In this document: positions 8,460-17,072 of the stretch, in pieces
Position numbering within the stretch: position 1 is the first letter of the stretch
Layout of the letters: each line of letters starts with the position of its first letter
Source of the DNA: JBLNDG01 sp050261415
GTDB taxonomy: Bacteria > Bacillota > Clostridia > Lutisporales > Lutisporaceae
Length of the DNA stretch: 25,339 bases
Assembly (NCBI GenBank): GCA_050261415.1
Contig: JBLNDG010000103.1
Span: forward strand, 1 to 25,339
Reading direction: 5' to 3'
The notes under the pieces: model-generated
Database searches by the model: none
Seen by the model: the letters and a program-made list of their open reading frames with translations, nothing else
Told to the model about the DNA's origin: nothing
Made by a program: the position numbers and the translations under genes

Positions 8460-9341
8460 CTAAAGATGAGTTAAGCATTCATTGAGGATATAATCCACAA
8501 ACATCTTGGCTGCCGGCTGCTCCAGGGCAGCATTCCTATAAGCCATGACAGTTTTTTGCATGACAGGCTGTCCGTTTGCCCAAAGCATAGGGCAAAAGAA
8601 AAGCGAGCGCCGGTTTCCGATATGGATTTTCGGCGCAACGGTCCAGCCTAGACCGTGAGATGCCAGCTGAATGCAGGTTTCTAATGTGTCTACCTTTATA
8701 ATATTTGAGGGAGGCGGAGCGGAAAAATGCTCATTCCACCAACTGTAAAACACTTCATCAAACTTGGTTGTTACTACCGTATCATCCATAATCAGAGGGA
8801 TATCGGGCAGTTGATTAAGCTCAATAGGGTATGCGGATATAATACCGTGAGGTTCCTCCAATATAACATGCTTTCCCTCCGGCCAGTCTATATCCCCTCT
8901 TACTATGACTATGTCGACATCGTTTTTTTGCAGCATATCGGGAAGCTGTGACGTGCTTGATCCTGTTTTTAAAATAACCTCAACGTCAGGAAAACGTAGC
9001 CTGTACGTCTTAAGTATCGGTGCAATCTTGAACTTGGCATAGACTGAACTGACCCCCAACCGTAGAGTTCCCCATACCGGATTCCGCATGTTTTTTACCT
9101 TTTCTTTGACCAACGCCAGTCTTTCCAACATCTCTTCCGCATATTTCAATACATATTCGCCCTGGTAGGTGAAAGACACGCCATTGGAATGGCGATCCAA
9201 TATTTTAACCCCCAGTTCCTTTTCCAGATTATTAAGACGGTAGGTAAGAGAAGGCTGTGAAATATAAAGCCGCTCCGCTGTTCTTGAGAGACTGCGTTCT
9301 TCCTTGATTGTTTTAAGAATTATCCAGTCCCTGGAATCCAT
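8460..9341 (-). CDS. LysR-family transcriptional regulator
   Basis: 293 residues. The N-terminal winged helix-turn-helix reads SLSRTAERLYISQPSLTYRL, then NNLEKELGVKILDR, the usual LysR pattern. A linker helix and a substrate-binding-like effector domain follow (from about residue 90). I start at ATG 9341 because GGAGG lies 5-6 nt upstream; the frame stays open 33 codons further up but that part overlaps the operator region. It is divergent from the YfcC/M28/M20 operon, the standard layout for a LysR regulator and its target. A palindrome typical of LysR boxes lies 38 nt upstream of its start, suggesting autoregulation. The effector is unknown. Confidence 0.92.
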   Translation of the reverse strand: MDSRDWIILKTIKEERSLSRTAERLYISQPSLTYRLNNLEKELGVKILDRHSNGVSFTYQGEYVLKYAEEMLERLALVKEKVKNMRNPVWGTLRLGVSSVYAKFKIAPILKTYRLRFPDVEVILKTGSSTSQLPDMLQKNDVDIVIVRGDIDWPEGKHVILEEPHGIISAYPIELNQLPDIPLIMDDTVVTTKFDEVFYSWWNEHFSAPPPSNIIKVDTLETCIQLASHGLGWTVAPKIHIGNRRSLFFCPMLWANGQPVMQKTVMAYRNAALEQPAAKMFVDYILNECLTHL

Positions 9342-9378
9342 GGCAATTCCTCCAGTGCGATAAATAAATTTTATAGGG

Positions 9379-9397
9379 TATTGATAAAAAATCAATA
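9379..9397. promoter_or_regulatory. Palindromic LysR-type operator
   Basis: TATTGAT and ATCAATA are exact inverted repeats separated by five A. This fits the T-N11-A dyad of LysR boxes and lies between the divergent lysR and yfcC-like genes. Confidence 0.55.
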
Positions 9398-9477
9398 TTT
9401 CCGCTTTTCTGATTATTATACTACAATGTTCATAAACCAAGCAATAATATCAAATTATACTAAGTGTTCAAGGTTAG

Positions 9478-9491
9478 AGTATTGCAATACT
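9478..9491. promoter_or_regulatory. Second palindrome upstream of the YfcC-like gene
   Basis: AGTATTGCAATACT is a perfect 14-nt palindrome about 80 nt before the transporter start. It shares the ATTG...CAAT core with the operator at 9379-9397 and could be the activation site. Confidence 0.45.
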
Positions 9492-9568
9492 TAAAATTTT
9501 ATATAGAGGGTGGTGGGTGAATAACAAGTATTTTTTCTGTTTAATCAAAAATTTTAAGGAGGGTTAAA

Positions 9569-11005
9569 ATGAAATCAAACGCAAATGTGTCTTCGAAGGA
9601 AACAAAGCTTAATAGTTCCAAAAAATTCTTAAAAGTGCCTCATACCTACGTATTACTTGTTATTCTTATGCTAATAGCTGTAGTACTTTCCTATGTTGTC
9701 CCGGCCGGATCATTTGACCGTGCGAAGGATGCCGTAAGCGGAAAGACATTGGTGGTACCAGGCAGCTTTCATTTGGTAGAATCACATCCGGTTACGCTTT
9801 GGCAAATACCCGTATTCATATTCAAAGGGCTTCTCGATGCAAGTGATATCATCTTCTTTGTATTTATTGTTGCCGGTTCCTTTGAAATTATTTTCCAGAC
9901 AAACATGATCAATGCTTTTATGGGACGATTGGCATTGAAATTGCACGGTCGTGAAGCATGGGTCGTACCGATTTTCCTGTCCATATTTTCCGTAGGTGGA
10001 TTTACAATGGGTATGTCCTCTGAAGTACTGGTATTTGTGCCTATTGGTATTTTGATGGCAACATCCTTAGGCTTTGATGTAGTTACCGGTACGGCTATGG
10101 TGGTACTTGGTGCCGGAGTCGGATATACTGCAGGTTTGCTGAACCCATTCGGAGTTGGAATTGCACAGCTTATTGCGCAGGTTCCGCTGTTTTCCGGCTT
10201 GTGGTACAGACTGGTTCTTTTGATAGTTTTAATTGCTGTAACCAGTGTTTATATATTGCGTTATGCCCGTAGGGTAAAGGCCGATGCTTCCAAAAGCGTC
10301 GTTGCAGATATTGAGGATTTGAAAAAGGATTTCAGCAAGGATGCGACCGCTCTTCCGGATATTAAACCATATCATTATTTAGTGCTGGCAGTTGTTGTTG
10401 CAGGTTTTGCAGTATTAATCTGGGGCGTATCCCAAAAAGAATGGTGGATAAATGAAATGGCTGCAACCTTCCTGACAATGGGTGTACTCGGTGGTTTTGC
10501 AGCAAGATTTGGTCCGAGTAAAGTTGCCGAAATTTTTGTTGCCGGTGCTAAATCAGTTACCTTCGGTGCAATAGTCATAGGCTTAGCCCGTTCGATATAT
10601 GTTGTAATGCAGGATACTGCCATAATAGACAGCATTGTAAACGGCTTATTCCTGTCACTTAACAGTTTGCCGGCTTCCCTGCAGCTTATAGGTATGTATA
10701 TAATTCAGACTATTGTCAGTCTTATAATAGGATCCAGTTCCGGCCAGGCGGTTGTTACAATGCCTATAATGACTCCCGTAAGTGACTTGCTGCATATCAG
10801 CCGCCAGACAGCAGTATTGATTTTCCAATTGCCGGATGGTTTTACGAACTCGATCCTTCCTACTTCTGCGGCTACGATGGGTGCGCTTTCAGTTGCAAAG
10901 ATTCCTTTCGAGCGTTGGTTTAAGTTTTTTTGGAAGCTTGAGGTGTTGTGGCTGCTTATTGGTGCTGCGTTCATACTGCTTGCACCTGTAATCGGCTATA
11001 TGTAA
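9569..11005 (+). CDS. YfcC/DcuC-superfamily transporter
   Basis: 478 residues, strongly hydrophobic, with an N-terminal cytoplasmic stretch then KVPHTYVLLVILMLIAVVLSYVVPAGSFDR, which is the recognisable opening of YfcC-type carriers (long motif at residues 22-51). Internal repeats with GAGVGYTAGLLNPFGVGIAQ and SSSGQAVVTMPIMTP resemble the re-entrant loops of the ion-transporter/AbgT-related folds. An AAGGAGG site precedes the ATG. It is the first gene of an operon with two hydrolases of the peptidase type, so it probably brings in a peptide-like or N-acylated amino acid substrate; that is inference. Family members are annotated as dicarboxylate, basic amino acid or short peptide carriers, so the substrate remains open. 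Confidence 0.88.
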   Translation: MKSNANVSSKETKLNSSKKFLKVPHTYVLLVILMLIAVVLSYVVPAGSFDRAKDAVSGKTLVVPGSFHLVESHPVTLWQIPVFIFKGLLDASDIIFFVFIVAGSFEIIFQTNMINAFMGRLALKLHGREAWVVPIFLSIFSVGGFTMGMSSEVLVFVPIGILMATSLGFDVVTGTAMVVLGAGVGYTAGLLNPFGVGIAQLIAQVPLFSGLWYRLVLLIVLIAVTSVYILRYARRVKADASKSVVADIEDLKKDFSKDATALPDIKPYHYLVLAVVVAGFAVLIWGVSQKEWWINEMAATFLTMGVLGGFAARFGPSKVAEIFVAGAKSVTFGAIVIGLARSIYVVMQDTAIIDSIVNGLFLSLNSLPASLQLIGMYIIQTIVSLIIGSSSGQAVVTMPIMTPVSDLLHISRQTAVLIFQLPDGFTNSILPTSAATMGALSVAKIPFERWFKFFWKLEVLWLLIGAAFILLAPVIGYM

Positions 11006-11038
11006 AATGACCGTGTTTTTCAAAGGAGGCTTATCTTA

Positions 11039-12766
11039 ATGGAACTCACTGAAAAAGATATGATTAGTCACATTTGTAATAGTGTAAATTTCGAAAACAT
11101 GGATGAATTGCTCAGATTTTTTGCAACCTTTGAAAAGCTGTCGGGAACGGAAGGCGCAGAGCTTGCCGTGAAATACATCATGGATAAATTGAAACAGTAC
11201 GGCATTGCATGTGAAAAATATGAGTTTGACGGATACTTAAGCAACCCGGTGAGCAGCAGCCTTTCAGTCATGGATAAGGAATATGAGGTCGAATCAAGAC
11301 CCAGATCATTTTCTAAAAATTGTCCTGAGGGCGTAACAGGAGAAATTGTGTTTGATCCTTATAGCACGGATGATACTGCAAGATGGAAGGAAAAAGATGA
11401 GTTTTATAAAAATATCAGAAATAAGATAGTAATGAGCTACGGCTATGATGAAGGTTATGCAAAAAAAATAGAAAAATACGGAGCAATAGGATTGGTACAA
11501 ATCTGGCCCAGTGAAGAAGACATTCTGCATGAGGATACGGTAGGAACTGTATGGGGGACGCCGACAATGGACAGTGAATATTTCTTATTGGGCATACCGG
11601 TTATATCAATAAAAAACAGAGACGGCAGTAAGCTGAGAGAAATGCTGACCAAAGAAAGAATAAGTGTCAAGCTCTGTTCAAGCGTAGATACCAAGGTATG
11701 CCGCGTAAGTTTGCCGGTGGCACAAATTAGGGGAAAATCCGAAGAGTTTGTCCTGCTGTCGGGACATTATGACACCTGGTATGAAGGAGTTGTCGATAAC
11801 GGAACAAGCAACGCAGCCTGCCTGGAAACAGCAAGGATACTATCAGAGAATAGGGAAAAACTGCAAAGAAGCGTGAGGATCGCATGGTGGCCGGGCCATT
11901 CCAATGGGAGGTATATGGGCTCCACATGGTATTGTGATAATTTCTGGGACGAATTGTATGAGAATTGCATTGCACATATAAATGCCGATTGTATCGGCTC
12001 AAAAGATACGGATATTGTCGTGGCAAAGACCACGCAGCTGGAAGGACCGGATTTTATCAGGAATATAGTAAAGGATATCACAGGCAGTTATCCGGATGAA
12101 TATGGCAGTATTGGCCGGGGTGCCGACCAATCCTTCTGGGGACCGGGGATACCCTATCATATCACGGCAAGGCATGAGGTCAGCAAGGGAAAAAGAAAAT
12201 ATGCTTGTGCAGGTTCCGGGGTAGTATGGTGGCATACTCAGGAAGATACTTATGATAAAGTGGATAAGGATATACTTGTAAAAGATACCAAGATATTTAC
12301 AGTGATTGCATATGAACTGGCGGCATTAAAAGTGCTTCCGGTTGATTTTGGCAATTACTTTGACCATGTCCGCAGTATCCTGGAGAAAGCAGATAATAAC
12401 TCGGATAAAGAATTTGATTTCAAGGATATTTATCAATGGCTCGACAAGCTGAAGCTTAAAACTGAAGAAGTATTTGAGCGCAGCAATTTGACAGTTGATA
12501 CCCGAAACAAGCTTGTTAAACTGATAGGTGGGGAAATGAACAGGCTTATGCACTCATACTCAGGCAGATACGAACATGATTATGCTGTTTTCAGGAAACT
12601 TTTTCCTTATATCAGCACCGTAACCGGGATATACAAAGATAATGCTCCGGAAGATGAATATCTGTTTATAAAAACCGAGTTTATAAGGCAAAGGAACAGA
12701 TTTGTAACGGATATAAAAAATGTTATACGGGAAATTGATATGATTCTTTATACCCGGAGTAATTAG
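11039..12766 (+). CDS. M28-like metallohydrolase with altered glutamate motif
   Basis: 575 residues. The N-terminal part resembles a M28/PA-containing peptidase. The zinc-ligand pattern is partly visible: HYD (His243, Asp245), DNGTSNAA (Asp253), INAD (Asp317) and WWHT (His399). Where M28 enzymes carry the general-base/ligand Glu-Glu pair, this protein reads PGHSNGRYMGS (285-295), with no Glu. The C-terminal 150 residues are helical. It starts at ATG 11039 with AAGGAGG 9 nt upstream and lies 33 nt after the transporter. It probably processes the imported substrate. It may be a true aminopeptidase subfamily with a different metal or base, or an amidase; the exact reaction cannot be read. Confidence 0.85.
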   Translation: MELTEKDMISHICNSVNFENMDELLRFFATFEKLSGTEGAELAVKYIMDKLKQYGIACEKYEFDGYLSNPVSSSLSVMDKEYEVESRPRSFSKNCPEGVTGEIVFDPYSTDDTARWKEKDEFYKNIRNKIVMSYGYDEGYAKKIEKYGAIGLVQIWPSEEDILHEDTVGTVWGTPTMDSEYFLLGIPVISIKNRDGSKLREMLTKERISVKLCSSVDTKVCRVSLPVAQIRGKSEEFVLLSGHYDTWYEGVVDNGTSNAACLETARILSENREKLQRSVRIAWWPGHSNGRYMGSTWYCDNFWDELYENCIAHINADCIGSKDTDIVVAKTTQLEGPDFIRNIVKDITGSYPDEYGSIGRGADQSFWGPGIPYHITARHEVSKGKRKYACAGSGVVWWHTQEDTYDKVDKDILVKDTKIFTVIAYELAALKVLPVDFGNYFDHVRSILEKADNNSDKEFDFKDIYQWLDKLKLKTEEVFERSNLTVDTRNKLVKLIGGEMNRLMHSYSGRYEHDYAVFRKLFPYISTVTGIYKDNAPEDEYLFIKTEFIRQRNRFVTDIKNVIREIDMILYTRSN

Positions 12767-12781
12767 CCCCTTCTTGATAAG

Positions 12782-12816
12782 AAATATCTACCGCAGTGCA
12801 ATTGCGGTAGATATTT
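12782..12816. repeat. Intergenic perfect hairpin between M28 and M20 genes
   Basis: Arms of 14 nt (12782-12795 and 12803-12816) are exact reverse complements around a 7-nt loop. A T-run comes about 12 nt later, too far for a classical terminator. It may partly terminate transcription or protect the mRNA, lowering or separating M20 expression. Confidence 0.7.
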
Positions 12817-12847
12817 CCCGTCTAATTTTTTTAAAGGAGAAGACCAA

Positions 12848-14014
12848 ATGAAGGATAAGATTTTTACTTATATAAACTCCATAAGCAGAGAAATATGTGA
12901 TATGGCAGATTATATTTTCGATAATCCCGAAATAGGATTGGAAGAACATAAGGCAGCAGAGCTTTTGACCAATTATCTCAGTCAAAACGGTTTTAATGTG
13001 GAAAAAGGAGTAGGTGGTATAGATACTGCTTTTAGGGCTGTATTTGAAAACGGAAAGGGAGGGCCTTCAATAGGTCTGCTTTGTGAATATGACGCTTTGG
13101 AAAATATGGGACATGCATGTGGGCATCATATGCAGGGACCTTCTATAGCAGCAGCGGCAGTTGCACTAAAAAACGTAATTGCGGAATTGCCATATAAAAT
13201 AGTTGTATATGGTACGCCGGCAGAAGAAGTTACCGGTGGTAAAATAGTAATGTTAAAAAACGGATGCTTCAAGGATATAGACATTGCATTGATGATGCAT
13301 GCAGGTCCAACAACGACCACGGATATAAAATCCATGGCCTTGTCCAGCTTTATGGTAACTTTTAAGGGTAAGAGCGCCCATGCCGCACTTAAACCGGAGG
13401 ATGGAAGAAGTGCGCTGGATGCAATGCTTTTAGCCTTTCATGGCATCGAATGCCTTAGAGAGCATGTAAAGGAAGATACAAGGATGCATTATACCATAAC
13501 AAATGCAGGGGGACCTGACAACATAGTTCCCGGTATAGCCGCAGGCACTTTCACTTTGCGCTCATATAACAGAAAATATTTGGATACCGTAGTGGAAAGA
13601 TTCAGGGATATTATTAAGGGAGCGGCACTGATGACAGGAACAACTTATGATATTCTTGAGGATAATGCATTTGACAGTAAAGTACCTGTAATCCGCTTAA
13701 ATGATGTACTCATGGAGAATGCAAAGCTGGTTAATGCCCCGACGATAAGGCCGCCGAGGGAAAAGACAGGCTCTACGGACTTCGGAAATTTGATGTATCT
13801 AATACCAGGTTCGTGTATTAGAGTTGCTTTTGTAGAAGAAAATACATCCGCTCATTCCCAGGAGTATCTTGATGCGGGGAAAAGCGAACGGGCGCATAAT
13901 GCAGCGGTTATGGCAGCTAAAATAGTAGCGGGATCCAGTTATGATATTATATCCAACAGTGAGCTTTTGGTGGGTATAAAGGAAGAATTTGAGAGGAATA
14001 AGGCTGCCATGTAA
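12848..14014 (+). CDS. M20D-family amidohydrolase (AbgB/HipO-like)
   Basis: 388 residues. Metal-site motifs of M20 amidohydrolases are present: CEYDAL then GHACGHHMQ (Cys91, His93, His94), TPAEEVTGGK (Glu126-Glu127), MMHAGP (His151), and FKGKSAHAALKPEDGRSALDA at the start of the dimerisation domain (long motif, residues about 172-192). The C-terminal end has the conserved HSQEYLDA. The family hydrolyses N-acyl or N-aroyl amino acids and aminobenzoyl-glutamate. Start ATG has AAAGGAG upstream. It is the last gene of the operon with the YfcC-like carrier and M28-like protein and ends at a strong terminator. The pairing with a divergent LysR parallels abgR-abgABT. Confidence 0.93.
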   Translation: MKDKIFTYINSISREICDMADYIFDNPEIGLEEHKAAELLTNYLSQNGFNVEKGVGGIDTAFRAVFENGKGGPSIGLLCEYDALENMGHACGHHMQGPSIAAAAVALKNVIAELPYKIVVYGTPAEEVTGGKIVMLKNGCFKDIDIALMMHAGPTTTTDIKSMALSSFMVTFKGKSAHAALKPEDGRSALDAMLLAFHGIECLREHVKEDTRMHYTITNAGGPDNIVPGIAAGTFTLRSYNRKYLDTVVERFRDIIKGAALMTGTTYDILEDNAFDSKVPVIRLNDVLMENAKLVNAPTIRPPREKTGSTDFGNLMYLIPGSCIRVAFVEENTSAHSQEYLDAGKSERAHNAAVMAAKIVAGSSYDIISNSELLVGIKEEFERNKAAM

Positions 14015-14015
14015 T

Positions 14016-14057
14016 AATAAAGCTGCTGTGATTTATAAGAATCACAGCAGCTTTATT
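14016..14057. terminator. Bidirectional terminator between convergent operons
   Basis: Arms 14016-14033 and 14040-14057 are exact reverse complements, GC-rich in the middle, with AATAAA/TTTATT ends. It closes the M20 operon on the plus strand and the symporter/GATase-like unit on the minus strand. Confidence 0.9.
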
Positions 14058-14065
14058 AATTTACA

Positions 14066-15157
14066 CTACTGGCAGGCCAAGTAGAACAGGCCGTTATAAA
14101 TAAGTAGGAAATTCAGGCTGTCTGCTCTTGGGCCATAACCTATATTGCCCATTTCCGGATGTGGCGAGTATAGCAGGAGCTTATGCCCATGATATTCTCC
14201 TTCCGCGAAAGCACATTTGCTGCGCATAAGTTTATCAAAGAGCTCCGGAGTAAGACTGTTGTACCAGTTTTTAACTGCCTGGGCTGCCATAGTATTATCA
14301 AGCATATCCCAGTGAGGCTTCAGTGGATCTTTGCCACTGGCCAGCAGGCTCTCAAAATGAGCCAAAGGTTTGACATTATTGCCTGTAATGGTAATTGAGG
14401 GACCTTCCCAGTAAACCAAATTCATGGTGCTGGAGCTGCCTAAAGCCACAGAAGAGAAAATAGGGTGTTGGTCGTTATCGATACGGCAGCGTACAAAACC
14501 ACTGCCGCTGCGCCAATAATCCAAATCCTCATTATCTGTAGCATCTACGATATTCAACCAGTACGGGTTCTTTTTATTATAGGAAGTCAAAGGCAAGTAA
14601 GCACCACCGCAAATTCCCAGATAATGACCATGATTGGCAACAAAAGAGCGAATCTGATCATAACCCCTATCACCCAAACCGGCATAATAGCATTCACCTG
14701 CGTCGGGGCTGCCAGGAACTAAAAGTATATTAAAATTTGTCAGCTTGCCTTCGCGAATGTCCTTGTCGCTGATATAGCTGTGGGTGAAGCCGCCCATATC
14801 CAACACTTCGACCAATGGATCGGAAAACTCCCTGCCAGCGCCCCGGCCGTCATAAACAGCTATATTAAGAGACTTTACTGTATATGAAGTGTTCGGTATA
14901 GCATCGAGAACTTCATAAATTATGCCGTTGTTTTCCAGGATACTGCGAGCTTCCGTGCTGTTATCCATGGAGAAACCGCATTGATAATAGTGACCTTCCG
15001 GCCAAAGCGGTGTACTTGGCAAACGCAGACCATTTACATGCCAAGCCAGGGATATTTCTTTACTCAGCAACTTGTTCAAGGTGTTATAGGTATCGCTTAT
15101 ACTCTTTTGAAAAGAAAGTAAACCAACTCTATCGGTCGGAATAAATATTTTAGGCAC
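14066..15157 (-). CDS. BPL_N / class I glutamine amidotransferase-like protein
   Basis: 363 residues. A flavodoxin-like core begins near residue 97 (LNIAVYDGRGAG), followed by ILLVPGSPDAGECYY and YLGICGGAYLPL with the nucleophile elbow Cys183. This matches the stand-alone biotin-protein-ligase N-terminal-like domain, a class I GATase relative. Residues 1-90 are an extra N-terminal part I do not recognise. The start is GTG immediately after the symporter TAA with no intervening base; AAAGGAG in the last symporter codons is the ribosome binding site, so translation is coupled. The coupling suggests it acts on the compound taken up by the symporter. Reaction unknown. Confidence 0.8.
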   Translation of the reverse strand: MPKIFIPTDRVGLLSFQKSISDTYNTLNKLLSKEISLAWHVNGLRLPSTPLWPEGHYYQCGFSMDNSTEARSILENNGIIYEVLDAIPNTSYTVKSLNIAVYDGRGAGREFSDPLVEVLDMGGFTHSYISDKDIREGKLTNFNILLVPGSPDAGECYYAGLGDRGYDQIRSFVANHGHYLGICGGAYLPLTSYNKKNPYWLNIVDATDNEDLDYWRSGSGFVRCRIDNDQHPIFSSVALGSSSTMNLVYWEGPSITITGNNVKPLAHFESLLASGKDPLKPHWDMLDNTMAAQAVKNWYNSLTPELFDKLMRSKCAFAEGEYHGHKLLLYSPHPEMGNIGYGPRADSLNFLLIYNGLFYLACQ

Positions 15158-16627
15158 TTAGTTTGCTCCTTTCTGCTTTAGCTTGGCAATAAAACTTTCA
15201 TAAACGGCTATAGTTTCTTTATCAGCACCACCGGAGAGCTTAGTTCCTAACCAGAGGGCTAAACAACTTGCGGTAAAACCGGGGATCAGCTCATAGAGAT
15301 AAGCAGACATACCGCTGTAGTACCAGACGATGACAGTTACCAAACCAACGATAATGCTTGCAATAGCGCCAGTTTTGTTGATATTTTTGCTGTATAGGCT
15401 GAATATAACCAAGGGTCCGAAGGAGGAGCCCAAGCCGGCCGCAGCCAATAAAGCAACTGCAAAGACCAGATCAGATTTAAGGGACATCAGGAAAGCCAGT
15501 AAGGAGATAACAACGACTGCGATTCTTTCCAGATTGACAACTTTTTTATCGTCTACTCCCTTGGCATATTTTTTAATAATATTAGCTCCAAAAGCGGCTG
15601 CAGCTACTATAACATAAGCACTGACCGATGACAAAATGGCTGCCATTACTGCCGCAGCAAACAAGCCGAGGAAATATGGAGGGAAATAACTGCTTCCCAT
15701 AGCGAAGAAAACCTGTTCGGGGTCGGCTATGTTCGGGAAGGTATAAGCGCCAACCATGCCAATAAGAACCGCACCAAAGGTAGAAATGCTGACCCAAGTG
15801 GTAGCGATAAAGGTGGAATCCTTAATCTCGCTGGGATGCTTGATGGCCATGAAACAGGTCGATACATGCACCATACCGAAATAGCATAAACCTACGCCCA
15901 GGCCGCCGAGGATAATTGATAAAGCAGGGAAAAACTGGGTTTCACCATTAAGGAACTGGAAGAATCCAGGTGCCTGGTTATAAAGACCCGCAATAACCGG
16001 ACCTAAACCACCAATTTTAATTATAACTGCAATAGGTACAAAGAGTAAAGTAAAGAACATTAGAGTACCCTGGAAGAGATTGCTCCAGCTGACTGCCATA
16101 TAGCCGCCCAGGAAAGTATAAAGTACAACAATAACCAAGCCGACAACGATGCCAATGTTATAATCAAGACCAAAGGTTGCATTGAGCAGCTTGCCGCTGC
16201 CGATTATTTCTGCTGATGAATTGATGATCATGAAGACAATGATTGCAATACCGGCGCACAAGGAAACCAAACCAGTCTTGTCGTTGACACGTTTTTCAAA
16301 GTATTCGGTGATAGAAAAGACATTATAGGTTTCTGTAGCTACACGCAAACGGTTTGCAATCAGCATCCAGTTGAGCATGGTACCGAAAATAAGCCCAATA
16401 ATGATCCAGATAGAAGCAAAGCCTGCTGAATAAGCCGCACCCGGGAGCCCCATTAGTAGCCATCCGCTCATATCGGAGGACTCGGCAGAAATAGCAGTGA
16501 CCCATTTGTTATTGGAACGACCGGCTAAAGTATAATCGGAATAAGATTTAGCCCTTAGATAAGTAATGACACCTATAGCAACCAAAATCAAAAGATATGA
16601 CACGAATATAATTGTACTTACTACCAT
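15158..16627 (-). CDS. Sodium:solute symporter (SSS family, PutP-like)
   Basis: 489 residues with about 13 hydrophobic segments. Typical SSS sequence appears near the N-terminus (YTLAGRSNNKWVTAISAESS at residues about 34-53, then DMSGWLLMGLPGAAYSAGF), as in proline and related sodium symporters. I start at ATG 16627 because AGGGGGTGA lies just upstream; longer versions would run into an overlapping small gene. The stop codon of the small gene at 16639-16731 forms part of this ribosome binding site. Downstream it abuts the GATase-like gene. The substrate is likely an amino acid or organic acid; it cannot be assigned. Confidence 0.92.
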   Translation of the reverse strand: MVVSTIIFVSYLLILVAIGVITYLRAKSYSDYTLAGRSNNKWVTAISAESSDMSGWLLMGLPGAAYSAGFASIWIIIGLIFGTMLNWMLIANRLRVATETYNVFSITEYFEKRVNDKTGLVSLCAGIAIIVFMIINSSAEIIGSGKLLNATFGLDYNIGIVVGLVIVVLYTFLGGYMAVSWSNLFQGTLMFFTLLFVPIAVIIKIGGLGPVIAGLYNQAPGFFQFLNGETQFFPALSIILGGLGVGLCYFGMVHVSTCFMAIKHPSEIKDSTFIATTWVSISTFGAVLIGMVGAYTFPNIADPEQVFFAMGSSYFPPYFLGLFAAAVMAAILSSVSAYVIVAAAAFGANIIKKYAKGVDDKKVVNLERIAVVVISLLAFLMSLKSDLVFAVALLAAAGLGSSFGPLVIFSLYSKNINKTGAIASIIVGLVTVIVWYYSGMSAYLYELIPGFTASCLALWLGTKLSGGADKETIAVYESFIAKLKQKGAN

Positions 16628-16638
16628 AAAATCACCCC

Positions 16639-16731
16639 CTAAAAATTTGCTTTCTTGTAGAACAAGTAAGAAATAAGGATACTGCTCCAAAGCGGAGTAA
16701 AGAAAATAAACCAGGCTCCACCTGAAACCAT
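16639..16731 (-). CDS. 30-residue single-helix peptide, probable symporter accessory subunit
   Basis: Small gene upstream of and in a different frame from the symporter. It encodes MVSGGAWFIFFTPL, WSSILISYLFYKKANF: one strongly hydrophobic helix ending in a basic cytoplasmic tail. AGGAGG sits 8 nt before the ATG, and the TAG stop runs into the GGGGGTGA ribosome binding site of the symporter gene, so the two are coupled. Small single-helix proteins of this size are known just upstream of some SSS symporters; assigning this one to that role is inference from size, topology and position. Confidence 0.72.
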   Translation of the reverse strand: MVSGGAWFIFFTPLWSSILISYLFYKKANF

Positions 16732-17072
16732 TATATAGACCTCCTTTCTTGATGATTATATTAATGCCTGATATAAATGTGCATAGTTGTCTCAAATTAG
16801 AAATTGCTTATTATCCTTATCAACCTTAACAGGAAATCACAAATAATTATTGAGGTTTATTTATACAATTTATATAATTAATGTATTCTGTTATATATCT
16901 GTCCTAATTTTCATCATAACCATAATATCAGGTAAAGCTAGATATACTACAATAGGTATTTGTGATTGAAAATATAACATTACGAAACTCCGGTTATTTT
17001 TTATACAATAACGCGATTAAAATACAAACATCTATAGTTAGGTATAGAAGTTATTAAATAGGGGGGTTCGGC
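16732..17072. other. Divergent intergenic control region
   Basis: 341 nt, very AT-rich, no credible gene on either strand. It must hold promoters for the minus-strand symporter unit (a TATAAT lies at 16755-16760 on the minus strand, without a clear -35) and for the MerR-type gene (see 16850-16878). It is a likely binding region for the MerR-type protein. Confidence 0.6.
16850..16878 (+). promoter_or_regulatory. Promoter of the MerR-type gene
   Basis: TTGAGG (16850-16855), 17-nt spacer, TATAAT (16873-16878). The predicted start leaves a leader of roughly 190 nt before the gene at 17073. Confidence 0.6.
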
